Assembly (NCBI GenBank): GCA_027317945.1
Contig: DAHVQB010000013.1
Coordinates: 1-48,841 of the forward strand
Source: Microcaldota archaeon
GTDB taxonomy: Archaea; Micrarchaeota; Micrarchaeia; Micrarchaeales; Micrarchaeaceae
Length of the DNA stretch: 48,841 bases
Reading direction: 5' to 3'
This document shows, in pieces, positions 24,509 to 33,281 of this stretch. Position 1 is the first letter of the stretch. The number at the start of each line of letters is the position of its first letter. The notes beneath the pieces were generated by a model that saw nothing but the letters and a program-made list of their open reading frames with translations, had not been told where the DNA came from and ran no database searches. The translations under genes were made by a program, and so were the position numbers.

Positions 24509-25036
24509 ATGGGTTATTACATAATAGTAAGGGGGCCCCTTGGAGCGGGAAAAACAAGCATAGCAGTGACGCTTTCCAGGAGGTTGAGGGCAGAACGCAT
24601 AAGCATAGACGAGGTGCTTGAAGCCAACCACCTCGAAGACGACATTGAGGATGGGTATATATCGCAGAGAAGCTTCATCAAGGCCAATGAGATAGCAGCG
24701 CAGAAGGCGAATGATGCCATGGACTCTGGCGCCATAGTCATATTCGATGGTAATTTTTATTGGAAGTCGCAGCTAGACGACCTCCAGGGCAGGCTCAGGC
24801 GCAATGGGTATGTGTTCACGCTCAAGGTACCGCTCGATGTGTGCATCTCAAGGGACGGGGGCAGGGCCAAGCCCCTTGGAATCGAAGCCACCAGGGAGGT
24901 GTATGAGAAGACAACGTCGTTCGAATACGGAATTGATATAGATGCAGCGGGAACGCTTGAAGACGCGATTGACAGGATATTGTCGTTCATCAACAGCAAG
25001 GACCCAGCCACAGATATAACCATGAGGCATACCTGA
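24509..25036 (+). CDS. P-loop NTPase/kinase (AAA_33-like)
   Basis: 175 residues. Walker A is RGPLGAGKTSIAVTLSRRL (residues 8-26). A Walker B-like IVIFDGNFYW follows, and an R-rich lid with ISRDGGRAKPLGIEATREVYEK, a layout of small-molecule or nucleotide kinases such as adenylylsulfate, gluconate or shikimate kinase-like proteins. IDEVLE after strand 2 may bind the phosphoryl acceptor. The substrate cannot be named. It is divergent from copy 2 of the 94-aa gene. Confidence 0.75.
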   Translation: MGYYIIVRGPLGAGKTSIAVTLSRRLRAERISIDEVLEANHLEDDIEDGYISQRSFIKANEIAAQKANDAMDSGAIVIFDGNFYWKSQLDDLQGRLRRNGYVFTLKVPLDVCISRDGGRAKPLGIEATREVYEKTTSFEYGIDIDAAGTLEDAIDRILSFINSKDPATDITMRHT

Positions 25037-25138
25037 CAATGCGCCGCTTTTCCTTTCGAAGGCGATGCAACCAATTTTATGTAAGCAAACTGCTGGGGCA
25101 GTAATAAAGACCTTGCCTGCCATCAAAGTAACGATGAA

Positions 25139-25885
25139 ATGGAACTATCTGGCAACACAGTGTTGATCACTGGAGGGGCTACTGGGATAGGCTTCGCAGT
25201 TGCGGACAGGCTCATCAAGCTGGGCAATACGTGCATAGTATGCGGCAGAAGGCTGGACAGGCTCGAGGAGGCCAGGAAGAGGATCCCTGGGCTGAACATA
25301 ATTCAGTGCGACATATCCAAGGAGGAGCAGCGGAATGCGCTCTTTGAATGGATTGACGCGAACTTCAAGGAGATGAACGTCTTAGTAAACAATGCAGGGA
25401 TACAGAGGAAGATAAACCTGGCAGAAGGGATGGCGGACATAGAGAAGAATGAGGACGAGATAGAGATAAACCTGAGATCCCAGATATACCTTGCAGCCAG
25501 GTTCATACCAATGCTTCGCAGGAGGGCCAAGGCCGCCATAATCAACGTGTCATCAGGGCTGGGCTTTGTGCCGATGGCCGCTTTCCCGATATACTCCGCG
25601 ACCAAAGCTGCGATACACTCATTCACGATGTCTTTAAGGCAGCAGCTTAAGGGCACATCCATATCGGTATTCGAAGTGATCCCCCCTACGGTACATGATA
25701 CTGAACTCAAGGGCAAGCCCATACCGAAGAGCGATTATTCAATCTCAGCAGCTGAGATGGCAGACGCGATCATAGCAGGGTTACGAAATGACCAATACGA
25801 GATAGCAGCAGGCGCATCAAAAGGATGGATTTCCGCTTCAAGGGAAGAGCTGGATAGATTTTTCTCAGGAATCAACGACCATTGA
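25139..25885 (+). CDS. Short-chain dehydrogenase/reductase (DltE-like)
   Basis: 248 residues. The Rossmann motif TGGATGIG is at 11-18, NNAG at 84-87, the catalytic Ser138/139 in NVSSGLGFVP and the Y152-x-x-x-K156 pair in YSATKAA. The sequence after strand 2 (CGRRLDRL) with two Arg favours NADP(H). The C-terminal part with PPTVHDTELKGK resembles DltE-type oxidoreductases. Substrate unknown. It lies 102 bases after the kinase gene in the same direction. Confidence 0.9.
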   Translation: MELSGNTVLITGGATGIGFAVADRLIKLGNTCIVCGRRLDRLEEARKRIPGLNIIQCDISKEEQRNALFEWIDANFKEMNVLVNNAGIQRKINLAEGMADIEKNEDEIEINLRSQIYLAARFIPMLRRRAKAAIINVSSGLGFVPMAAFPIYSATKAAIHSFTMSLRQQLKGTSISVFEVIPPTVHDTELKGKPIPKSDYSISAAEMADAIIAGLRNDQYEIAAGASKGWISASREELDRFFSGINDH

Positions 25886-25947
25886 TGTAGAAGCGCCTTA
25901 TGTACGATAGGGACAGCAGCAAGAATGCAACGCGCAGCCCTCAGAAC

Positions 25948-26442
25948 TCATTTTGAGAACTTGATGTAAATCCTGCGGTACTGCAGCAATATAGATGCGA
26001 GCAGAATCGCAATTACCGCAATGTATATGTATATGAATGGAGAGGACGAGCCAGTTTGAATGCTAGAACCTATGCTGATTGTCAAAACCAGGCTTAATAG
26101 GCCGAGGAAGGCAACCACCAACGCATGCACCGTGAATATCATGCTGAATGCAATGCTCTGATTGCTTTTGCTTTTTTGCTTGTCGATGCGATAGAACAAT
26201 GAAGGCAGATTCATTAGATACGGGTATTTTTCAAATAACGTGTACCGGTACTGAATTATCAAAATGAGTACGGCCAAAATGCATGTGAATATTAAAGGCG
26301 CTATAAACAGCGCCATTTTGCTTACAAATCCGAAATAATAAATCCCCACAAACCAGGAAGAAAGGACAAGCAATAACCCAATAACAATGAGTATCTTGGC
26401 TGCGGATTCCAACCCATATCTCTTAAGCGCAATAGTTGCCAT
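25948..26442 (-). CDS. Hypothetical membrane protein (164 aa, four helices)
   Basis: 164 residues with four long hydrophobic segments (around 15-35, 40-62, 97-120 and 130-152), the second pair separated from the first by a basic loop with YRIDKQKSKSNQS. The N- and C-termini are basic, suggesting both face the cytoplasm. No family recognised. The codon use is somewhat more AT-rich than neighbouring housekeeping genes. Convergent with the SDR gene. The 235-base stretch that follows (26443-26677) shows no gene that I can support. Confidence 0.6.
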   Translation of the reverse strand: MATIALKRYGLESAAKILIVIGLLLVLSSWFVGIYYFGFVSKMALFIAPLIFTCILAVLILIIQYRYTLFEKYPYLMNLPSLFYRIDKQKSKSNQSIAFSMIFTVHALVVAFLGLLSLVLTISIGSSIQTGSSSPFIYIYIAVIAILLASILLQYRRIYIKFSK

Positions 26443-26677
26443 AATTTGGTTTTGCCTCTTAGATATTTATACATTTTTAGGTTTGTTGACAGGGCGCCTC
26501 ATTTTGTTCATATATGGATTGACTGGGACCTGAACGATGGGAAATGACCCTGCCATATAAAATTATTGGCATGAGTTGGACTTAAAAGAAAAATTGTAAG
26601 CCCCGAGAGGGACGCTGAAATTCCCTTTATGTCCCAATCAATATACAAGTGTTATTATGACAGATATGCCAGAATCC

Positions 26678-27661
26678 TCAGTGTTTCATTACTTTCAATT
26701 GCACACCGCTATTATTTGCCGTCATCTTTGCTGTTCCGCCTATCGGGAATGTTATTTGCGGAGCGGTATGCCCGAAGTCTGCACCTGATATTACAGGTAT
26801 ACCGTCCAACTCTCTCTTTGTCTTGATTATCTTATCCAGCAATTGCTGGGTCATGCTGGATGCCTTTTGGAACCTTCCAATTACTAACCCCCTTACTGTT
26901 TCGAAGCCGGGCTGATGTATCAATGACTGCAAGTCCCTGTCAAACGTATGCGGGCGTGTCTCTTCATCATCTTCCAAGAAGAGTATACTGTTTTTTATGT
27001 TTGGCATATATTGTGTGCCTTGAAGCAGATTGAAAGTGCATAAATTGCCTCCTATTATCATTCCTTGCGCCTCGCCCTGGTTGATTACACGATAGCCCTC
27101 GTTTTTTATGAAATGTCTGTCCTGCTGGTCCTTATACCACGGGTCATCGCTCCACTCCTTTGCCGCCACCACCTCAAATGGTCTTGAAGACATCAGGCAC
27201 TTCTGGAAATATTCTGCTGTGAATTCGAACCCAAGCTCCATCCCAAAGGTAGAGAAATGGGGCCCATAGTACGTAATAAGGCCCGTTTTGGCATAAATAG
27301 CATTTGACAGGGCAGTTATGTCAGAGTAGCCGCAGAGTATCTTGGGGTTTTCTTTTATGAGTTTGTAGTCGAGATATTTCAGTAATTGGTTGGAGTTGAA
27401 ACCCCCTATAACAGTGAGTATCCCTTTTATTTCCCTATCGCTGAAAGCCCAATTGATGTCCTCAATGCGGGATTCTATAGAAGACGAAACAAAATCGTCG
27501 CTTTCTTTTATGTGTTTCCCGTACTCTACCTTCAATCCCAATCTTGTGAGGGCTGAAATCGCAATCTTTTGCCCATTCTCACTTATGATACGCATACTTC
27601 GGGCTGGAGCTATGACTGCAACATGATCTCCACGCCTCAGCCTCTTTGCAACTATGGCCAT
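26678..27661 (-). CDS. LD-carboxypeptidase/MccF-like protein (peptidase family S66)
   Basis: 327 residues. The family triad is visible: Ser113 in the nucleophile elbow GYSDITAL, Glu231 in ILFLEDDEE and His299 in ADFGHTAPQ. The N-terminus (GDHVAVIAPARS) and ILTVIGGFNSNQLL are also typical. S66 enzymes remove the terminal D-Ala from murein tetrapeptides, or in the MccF group cleave the amide of microcin C7-like aminoacyl-nucleotides. Archaea of this kind lack murein, so the second role, or scavenging, is more plausible here (inference). It lies alone on the minus strand upstream of tRNA-Thr. Confidence 0.9.
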   Translation of the reverse strand: MAIVAKRLRRGDHVAVIAPARSMRIISENGQKIAISALTRLGLKVEYGKHIKESDDFVSSSIESRIEDINWAFSDREIKGILTVIGGFNSNQLLKYLDYKLIKENPKILCGYSDITALSNAIYAKTGLITYYGPHFSTFGMELGFEFTAEYFQKCLMSSRPFEVVAAKEWSDDPWYKDQQDRHFIKNEGYRVINQGEAQGMIIGGNLCTFNLLQGTQYMPNIKNSILFLEDDEETRPHTFDRDLQSLIHQPGFETVRGLVIGRFQKASSMTQQLLDKIIKTKRELDGIPVISGADFGHTAPQITFPIGGTAKMTANNSGVQLKVMKH

Positions 27662-27780
27662 GCTCTAAATATTGCAGCAACAGCTAATAATATTTTCTAG
27701 AAGTGGCGCATTTGGCAGCAATAGCATAGCCTCGCTGTGGGGGATTTGAATCGACTTCAAACTGCCATTTTCGTCGGTAT

Positions 27781-27852
27781 AGCCCCGAGGGGGAATTGAA
27801 CCCTCGACCTCTTGTTTACGAGACAAGCGCTCTACCACTGAGCTACCGGGGC
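27781..27852 (-). tRNA. tRNA-Thr(CGT)
   Basis: On the minus strand GCCCCGG (from 27852) pairs with TCGGGGC (to 27782, one G-U pair), discriminator T at 27781. The D arm GCTCAGTGGTAGAGC, anticodon stem CTTGT/ACAAG with loop CTCGTAA (anticodon CGT) and T arm GAGGGTTCAATTCCCCC are canonical. No CCA is encoded and no intron is seen. Confidence 0.95.
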
Positions 27853-27924
27853 ATTAGGTTTTGACTAAATTCTTTTGGCATTTAACTTTATATAGCATTT
27901 GGGATTTCTAAGCATTTTAGAACT

Positions 27925-28959
27925 TTATGCGCTACGCATCTCCTTTTGCAACTTACCTGCCATTGCCGAAACATTGATCGGGTTGCTATATGGCGTTGCG
28001 TTGCCCTTCATGTGATCGAAAGGAAGCGCATTGTAACCCAGCTTTTTTAGATTCTCTGCGAATACGTAGGAGCTCTTTCCATAGGTGTATATCATTGCGG
28101 GATCGACCGCCTCTATATACTCTGTGGCCTGCCAAAAATCGGCATGATCACTCAGCGGAAACTGTGCATCTGTCGGGAAAACGAACTCCTTTGCGAATCC
28201 CGTGGCAACAGCAGTAAAGACGCGCTTGCCATAAGCGCTTGTAAGCATGTATGGCAGCGTGCCGAGGTTGTGGTTTTCGACTATCCCGACAAAGTTGTCC
28301 TTCAGAACCTCTTCATGGTCGCTTTGTTCCTTGTATGCAGAAACGTAATCTAGCTTTACGCCATGCGCATTGTATATCGCGCTCACTTCGTTTATCTTCT
28401 TGCTTACGACAGGCGTTATGCCCGCGTCGTTCAATATCGCTATAAGCTCCTGGGCCTTGCCCATTGCGTAGGCGCCGAACAGCACTATGCCGTGCTTCTG
28501 CATTGTGGTGGTCCATTTCCGTATGCCCTGCTCCACAACCGCCCTCTCATCGAATATCACATCTGGCGTGGGATACGTCGAGTCCAATATCGCTATGTCG
28601 GCCTTTTCTATCTCTATCCGCTCGGACGCCATGGATTCCTGCATTTGGTAATCCCCGGTATAGACTATGCGGCTGCCGGTCCCGTAATCATCCATTAATA
28701 TCTGTTTTGAGCCCAGCATATGGCCAGCGTTGAGCAGCTTCAGCCACCCGTGCTTCGATAAATCGTACTTGTTGATGTTCTTGCCGTATACGCGCCTTAT
28801 GAGGTCTATCGTCTGCCCGCTTGCCAGTATGTTCTTGTTGTTGCGGGCGGCTGCAGTATGGTCAGTGTGGGCATGGGATATGAAGTCGATATCTGCGCCT
28901 TGCTCCTTCCTGTCCAGCGATATATTGTACCCGTTAACGCAGAACATCGCAGTCGCCAT
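27925..28959 (-). CDS. Beta-CASP metallo-beta-lactamase exonuclease-like protein (COG1236 type)
   Basis: 344 residues. The metallo-beta-lactamase motif HAHTDH is at ~29-34, followed by NAGHMLGS (His motif 3), VYTGDY (Asp motif) and, in the C-terminal part, PLSDHADF, typical of the beta-CASP motif that closes the active site. The protein is shorter than CPSF-like archaeal proteins and lacks KH domains, resembling the ligase-associated or mRNA 3'-processing exonuclease group. It is expected to process nucleic acid with two zinc ions. Start at 28959 gives MATAMFCVNGYNISLD. Confidence 0.8.
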   Translation of the reverse strand: MATAMFCVNGYNISLDRKEQGADIDFISHAHTDHTAAARNNKNILASGQTIDLIRRVYGKNINKYDLSKHGWLKLLNAGHMLGSKQILMDDYGTGSRIVYTGDYQMQESMASERIEIEKADIAILDSTYPTPDVIFDERAVVEQGIRKWTTTMQKHGIVLFGAYAMGKAQELIAILNDAGITPVVSKKINEVSAIYNAHGVKLDYVSAYKEQSDHEEVLKDNFVGIVENHNLGTLPYMLTSAYGKRVFTAVATGFAKEFVFPTDAQFPLSDHADFWQATEYIEAVDPAMIYTYGKSSYVFAENLKKLGYNALPFDHMKGNATPYSNPINVSAMAGKLQKEMRSA

Positions 28960-29044
28960 TTTTATTTAGCATGCCAACGCTTTAATTATTTCGTTTTGCC
29001 GCGCCTACGGCTTCTTTACGGCAATATACGCAGCCAGTCCATAG

Positions 29045-29052
29045 TTTAAAAT
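29045..29052 (+). promoter_or_regulatory. TATA box for trxB
   Basis: TTTAAAAT, 30 bases before the ATG at 29082, fits an archaeal promoter giving a nearly leaderless message. Confidence 0.5.
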
Positions 29053-29081
29053 CCTTTGGAAGGCCAATTATATCGGTTGAG

Positions 29082-30020
29082 ATGGTCGAGCAAATAATAG
29101 TAATAGGATCCGGGCCTGCTGGCTACACTGCTGCACTTTATGCCGCAAGGGAGGGATTTAACCCTTTGGTAATAACTGGAATCAACATAGGGGGGCAACT
29201 CATACTCACAACGACAGTAGAGAACTACCCGGGTTTCCCTGACGGCGTATACGGGGCGGACCTTATGGAAATGATGAAAAAACAGGCCGAAAGATTCGGC
29301 TCGAGGTTCGCTTATGAGGACGTGACCGAAGTGGACTTCTCCAAGAAACCGTTCAAGGTAAAGACAAAATCCAACGAGTATGAAGCGAGGTCAGTAATAA
29401 TAGCGACAGGCGCATCGGCCAACTGGATGGGACTGCCATCCGAACAGAAATTCATAGGCAAGGGAGTGAGCAGCTGCGCAACGTGCGATGGCCCGTTCTT
29501 CAAGGGGAAGGATGTGATAGTGGTTGGAGGCGGGGACACCGCGATGACTGATTCCATATTCCTTACGAAATTCGCCAACAGCGTCACCATAGTGCATCGA
29601 AGGGATTCGTTCAAGGCGAGCAAGATAATGCAGGAAAGGGCGATGGCGAATAACAAGATCAAGGTAAGGTGGAATTCCGTTGTGGAGGAAATACGCGGGG
29701 ATGCGAAAGTCAGCTCCGTAAGCATAAGGGATACCGTTACCGGAAAGGGCGAGGAGATTCCGGTTTCCGGGGTCTTCGTGGCAATAGGCTACTCCCCCAA
29801 CACCAAGTTCCTAGAGGGCAAGGTTAAGCTCGACGAGCATGGTTACATAGTAACCGAAGATGAGGTAAAGACCGGCATAGACGGAGTATTTGCGGCAGGA
29901 GATGCCGTAGACCACGTTTATAGGCAGGCGATATCTGCGGCAGGAAGCGGGGCAAAGGCAGCGCTGGAGGCCAGGGAGTACCTGCAGAACATGGATTATA
30001 TCGAATCAGGTAAGGAATGA
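29082..30020 (+). CDS. trxB: Thioredoxin reductase
   Basis: 312 residues. FAD-binding GSGPAGYTAALYAAREG at 9-25, GGQL..T..ENYPGFP at 38-53, the redox-active CATC at 132-135, an NAD(P)-binding GGGDTAMTD at 149-157 and the closing FAD motif GVFAAGDAVD. HRRDSFKAS after the second Rossmann fold is the HRR(x)n pattern that favours NADPH. It reduces thioredoxin or a related disulfide partner; no thioredoxin gene is next to it. The stop codon is adjacent to the end of the convergent polymerase IV gene. Confidence 0.95.
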   Translation: MVEQIIVIGSGPAGYTAALYAAREGFNPLVITGINIGGQLILTTTVENYPGFPDGVYGADLMEMMKKQAERFGSRFAYEDVTEVDFSKKPFKVKTKSNEYEARSVIIATGASANWMGLPSEQKFIGKGVSSCATCDGPFFKGKDVIVVGGGDTAMTDSIFLTKFANSVTIVHRRDSFKASKIMQERAMANNKIKVRWNSVVEEIRGDAKVSSVSIRDTVTGKGEEIPVSGVFVAIGYSPNTKFLEGKVKLDEHGYIVTEDEVKTGIDGVFAAGDAVDHVYRQAISAAGSGAKAALEAREYLQNMDYIESGKE

Positions 30021-31098
30021 TCAGAAGAGCGTATTCTGGCCCTTCATGCTGACCAAAGTAGAAACCTTCACGCCTATCTTGTTCACGTCCTTTGTCGTGT
30101 CAAGATACTTGGAAAGGGCGATTGCTGTTTCGCGCAGCAACTCGGCTGAATTGATGTAATGGTTAAGCCTTGTGCTCTTTATGTGTGTCGTGAAGTCGTT
30201 ATATCTCGCCTTGAGCGTTACGGTCTTGTAAAGCAGGTTCTGCTTCTTGACCTCTGCGGATACTTCATCTGACAGTTTCTTCAATATCTCGCCCACCTCC
30301 ATGCTGTTATTCGGATCCAGCTTCACGGCCCTCTCCCTGCCTATTGATTGCGCCTCCTCGTTCTCCACTATCTTTTCAGTTTCGGTGCCATTGGCTATCA
30401 AGTACATGTACTTGCCGACCTCGCCGAATTCCCCATAGAGCGCCACTGGACTTGCTTTGGACAGCTTGCCTATCGTATCGAAACCCAGCGCCCTGAGCCT
30501 GTCTCCGGTCTTCTTCCCTATCCCAGGCAGCTTCTCGACAGGTTTTTCCCCCAGGAAAGCGGTGATGTCTGCCTCACTCACCGCCTTCAGCCCGTTTGGC
30601 TTGGCTTCGTCGCATGCCATCTTTGCGAAGGTCTTGCCGAAACTTATCCCTACTGTGCAGGGAAGCCCGAGGCTGTCGTTTATTCTGGCCTTTATCTTCC
30701 TTGATAGATCGATGGCCGTGTCGTAGTCCATGCCGGCCGCTTCCATGGCAACCTCGTCTATGCTGTCGACCTCTAACCTGAATCCGTATGACTTTAGCAG
30801 TTCCACTATCTTTTTTGACGTGCTCTCGTAGTATTCGTAGTCCTCTGGCAGGTATTTCAAGTCCGGATTTATCTTGAATGCCTCGATCAGCGGCATGGCG
30901 CTGTGGATCCCCAGCTTCCTCGTCTCGTAATTGCACGTCTGAACCACCCCTTTGGACGTCCGTTCCTCGAAAGACGACGTTCCCACAACGAATGGCTTGC
31001 CCTTGAGTTCCGGATGCTTCAGCTCCTCGCATGCGGCGAAGAAATAGTCCATATCTACGTATATTACTGTAGCGACGTGATCACCGTTTAACTGGCAT
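30021..31098 (-). CDS. dinB: DNA polymerase IV (Y-family, Dbh/Dpo4-like), start region apparently frameshifted
   Basis: The body encodes a full Y-family polymerase: VIYVDMDYFFAACEE (first catalytic Asp), YEYYESTSKKI, EVDSIDEVAME (SIDE motif with catalytic Asp/Glu), GISFGKTFAKMA, LPGIGKKTGDRLRALG (HhH) and a C-terminal little-finger domain. It performs translesion synthesis. No ATG, GTG or TTG is in frame just before VIYVD; the nearest in-frame ATG is inside the motif and would delete the catalytic Asp. Dropping one A from the AAA at 31087-31089 would join ATG 31098 to the frame and give MPVNGDHVATVIYVD, a 358-residue protein of normal length. The longer open frame to 31373 runs back through the MEMO gene and is not credible. 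Confidence 0.85.
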
Positions 31099-31130
31099 TG
31101 GAGCCTTGGCGCATTGGCAGATTTCCCCGT

Positions 31131-31150
31131 AAAAATATTTAATATATCAC
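31131..31150. promoter_or_regulatory. Shared AT-rich divergent promoter of dinB and the MEMO gene
   Basis: AAAAATATTTAATATATCAC holds TATA-like sequences readable on both strands, 25-35 bases from the probable starts of the MEMO gene (31172) and dinB (31098). Confidence 0.45.
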
Positions 31151-31171
31151 AAGTAATATGTAAATTGTCAT

Positions 31172-32008
31172 GTGGTGAAAATGCGCAAGCACGCTTTCGC
31201 AGGCAGTTTCTACCCGAGAGGCAGGGATGAACTCCAGGCCATGATAAATGAATTCCTGCTAGAGGCAGCGGCCAAGAATCCTGAAAAGAAGCAGTTCCTG
31301 TCATACGTCGCCCCGCATGCGGGTTATGTCTATTCAGGTAAAACAGCAGCGTACACATACAACGCAATTGCAAACCGCGACGACATCGGCTATGTGGACA
31401 CGATAGTCATCGTTGGGCCAAACCATACGGGCTACGGCACGCGAATCTCTGTTTCTGCACAGGATTGGGAGACGCCGATCGGAAATATTGCCAATGACCT
31501 GGAACTGTCTAATGCAATAGTGGAATGTTCAGGCATAGCAGGGATAGACGAGACTGCACACGCGCAGGAGCACTCGATAGAAGTGCAACTCCCTTTCATC
31601 CAGACAATATCGCATGGAAAGAAGGCGGTATTCATATGCATGGGCGACCAGAGCCTTGGCTGCAGCGAAGATCTCGCCAATGCGATAACCAAGGCGGAGA
31701 AGGAACTTGGCAGGAAAATCCTTGTTGTGGCCAGCTCAGATTTCAACCACTACGAGTCCGCAGAAGTCGGAAAGGGCAAGGATATGAAGTTAATAGACGC
31801 CATTAAAGCAATGGACTATGAGCGGTTTAATGCGCTAGTCGGAGAACTCGAAGATACGATATGCGGATTCGGGCCCATTACCGTATCGCTGCTCTATGCG
31901 AAGGCGCATGGAGGCATGCGCGGCGAGCTGCTCAAGTATGCCAACTCCGGCGAGGCTTCCGGGGACTATGAAAGCGCGGTATGCTATGCGTCCATAGGTT
32001 TCTGCTGA
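31172..32008 (+). CDS. amrB: AmmeMemoRadiSam system protein B (MEMO1 family)
   Basis: 278 residues. The conserved pattern is complete: AFAGSFYPRG at the N-terminus, YVAPHAGYVYSG, VIVGPNHTGYG, DETAHAQEHSIEVQLPFIQ, and SSDFNHYE near residue 190. These His/Asp/Cys clusters form a metal site related to extradiol dioxygenases. The biochemical role is unsettled; it cooccurs with AMMECR1 and a radical SAM protein, which are not in this window. GTG 31172 lies about 30 bases from the TATA; ATG 31181 (MRKHAF) fits the family start equally well. Confidence 0.9.
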   Translation: MVKMRKHAFAGSFYPRGRDELQAMINEFLLEAAAKNPEKKQFLSYVAPHAGYVYSGKTAAYTYNAIANRDDIGYVDTIVIVGPNHTGYGTRISVSAQDWETPIGNIANDLELSNAIVECSGIAGIDETAHAQEHSIEVQLPFIQTISHGKKAVFICMGDQSLGCSEDLANAITKAEKELGRKILVVASSDFNHYESAEVGKGKDMKLIDAIKAMDYERFNALVGELEDTICGFGPITVSLLYAKAHGGMRGELLKYANSGEASGDYESAVCYASIGFC

Positions 32009-32039
32009 ACAGATTGGACCATGATGCCGCAGGCATCTG

Positions 32040-33269
32040 CTATCTTACGGTGCCTATGCCCAGGAATTCGTTGCCTTCGTACAGCGCGAATCTTCCGAGC
32101 TCTGCGCATTCCTCGAAATTCTCCACAGGGTACCTGGACTTGAGCTGAAGCGCTATTATGCCGGAGTTGCTCGGACTTATGCTGGCGGACTTTTCCTCCG
32201 ACCCTGTTACTGGGGATATTGCTCTTAGCACATTCAGCGCCCTTATCGGCACGTCATTGTTGTTTATCTTCATGTGTATCCTTCCGTTCGTCTCGCGTTC
32301 CAGCCTCTTTATCGCGAACACCTTGGCCTCGAACCTGTTCATGGAATAAGGCTTGTCGGCAGCACCGTAAAGCACGCTGCCCCTGGACACCTTTGAGATG
32401 TCAGCAAGTTCAAGCGCCACATTGGTGCCGGCAGGCGCGGACTTGGCGCTCAGTCCTTTAAGGTATATCTTCTTTATCGCGGTTGTCATGCCGGCCGGCT
32501 GGACCCTAAGCTTCTCGCCCACCTTTATGCTCCCGCTATATACCATGCCGAATGCCACCTTGTCGCTGGCGCCGTCCGCGATGCTCTGCACGAGTATCCT
32601 CACGCTCTTGCCTTTTGGCGCCTCGCCGTACTTCGATATGAAAGACCCTATCGTATCCATCAATGGCAGCCCATCGTACCAGGGCATCTTTTTAGACTTC
32701 TTGATCAGGTTTTCGCTGCTGTAAGCTGATATCGGGACGAACTCGACCGGTTTGTCGAAGCCTATCCTGCCAAGGTAATCCCTTACCATCTCGCAGATGT
32801 TCTGGAACTTCCGCTCATCGTATCCCATGTAATCTAGCTTGTTGACCGCGACTATGAGCGCACGCATCCCGAACATGCTCGCTATGAATATGTGACGCCT
32901 TGTCTGCGCGGTGAAGCCCTCTCCCCTCTTCGCCGATATGACCACGACAGCCACGTCGCCGCTGGACGCGCCGCTCATCATGTTCTTCATCAGCTCAAGG
33001 TGGCCGGGCACGTCTATGAACTCGAATATCCTACCATTGTACGCTATGTCGGCCCTCGTGGTGTCTATCGTCAGCCCCTGCTCCCTCTCCTCGGAAAAGC
33101 TGTCCATTATGAAAGCGGGTTCGAATGGCTTGCCTATCTGCTCGCTGATTTTCCTGGCCTCTTTCACCCTCTCTGCGGTAACGGATCCTGTTGATATGAG
33201 CAGGTTTCCTATCACCGTAGACTTCCCATGGTCCTTCTGGCCCAGCAGAGTGATTCTGTTGACTATCAT
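32040..33269 (-). CDS. cysN: CysN-like GTPase (sulfate adenylyltransferase large subunit-type, EF-1A-related)
   Basis: 409 residues. G1 is GQKDHGKST (10-18), a switch I region with EEREQGLTIDTT, G3 DVPGH (86-90) and G4 NKLD (143-146), followed by two EF-Tu-like beta-barrel domains. Adjacent position after cysD (12 bases apart) identifies it as CysN, which couples GTP hydrolysis to ATP sulfurylase activity: sulfate + ATP to adenylylsulfate. The sequence is rather diverged from bacterial CysN. No APS kinase, APS reductase or PAPS reductase is nearby, so the fate of the product is open. Confidence 0.75.
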   Translation of the reverse strand: MIVNRITLLGQKDHGKSTVIGNLLISTGSVTAERVKEARKISEQIGKPFEPAFIMDSFSEEREQGLTIDTTRADIAYNGRIFEFIDVPGHLELMKNMMSGASSGDVAVVVISAKRGEGFTAQTRRHIFIASMFGMRALIVAVNKLDYMGYDERKFQNICEMVRDYLGRIGFDKPVEFVPISAYSSENLIKKSKKMPWYDGLPLMDTIGSFISKYGEAPKGKSVRILVQSIADGASDKVAFGMVYSGSIKVGEKLRVQPAGMTTAIKKIYLKGLSAKSAPAGTNVALELADISKVSRGSVLYGAADKPYSMNRFEAKVFAIKRLERETNGRIHMKINNNDVPIRALNVLRAISPVTGSEEKSASISPSNSGIIALQLKSRYPVENFEECAELGRFALYEGNEFLGIGTVR

Positions 33270-33281
33270 AGCACCACGTCC

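Noticed and set aside
26443-26677. Possible C/D box RNA (agccccgagagggacgctgaaattcc near 26600, written in parts)
   Set aside because: A CTGA is present, but no C box pairs with it at suitable distance; also resembles tRNA-Thr 3' end only loosely.
31099-31373. Long upstream extension of the polymerase IV frame
   Set aside because: It runs antisense through the start of the MEMO gene, has no domain similarity and contains unlikely composition.
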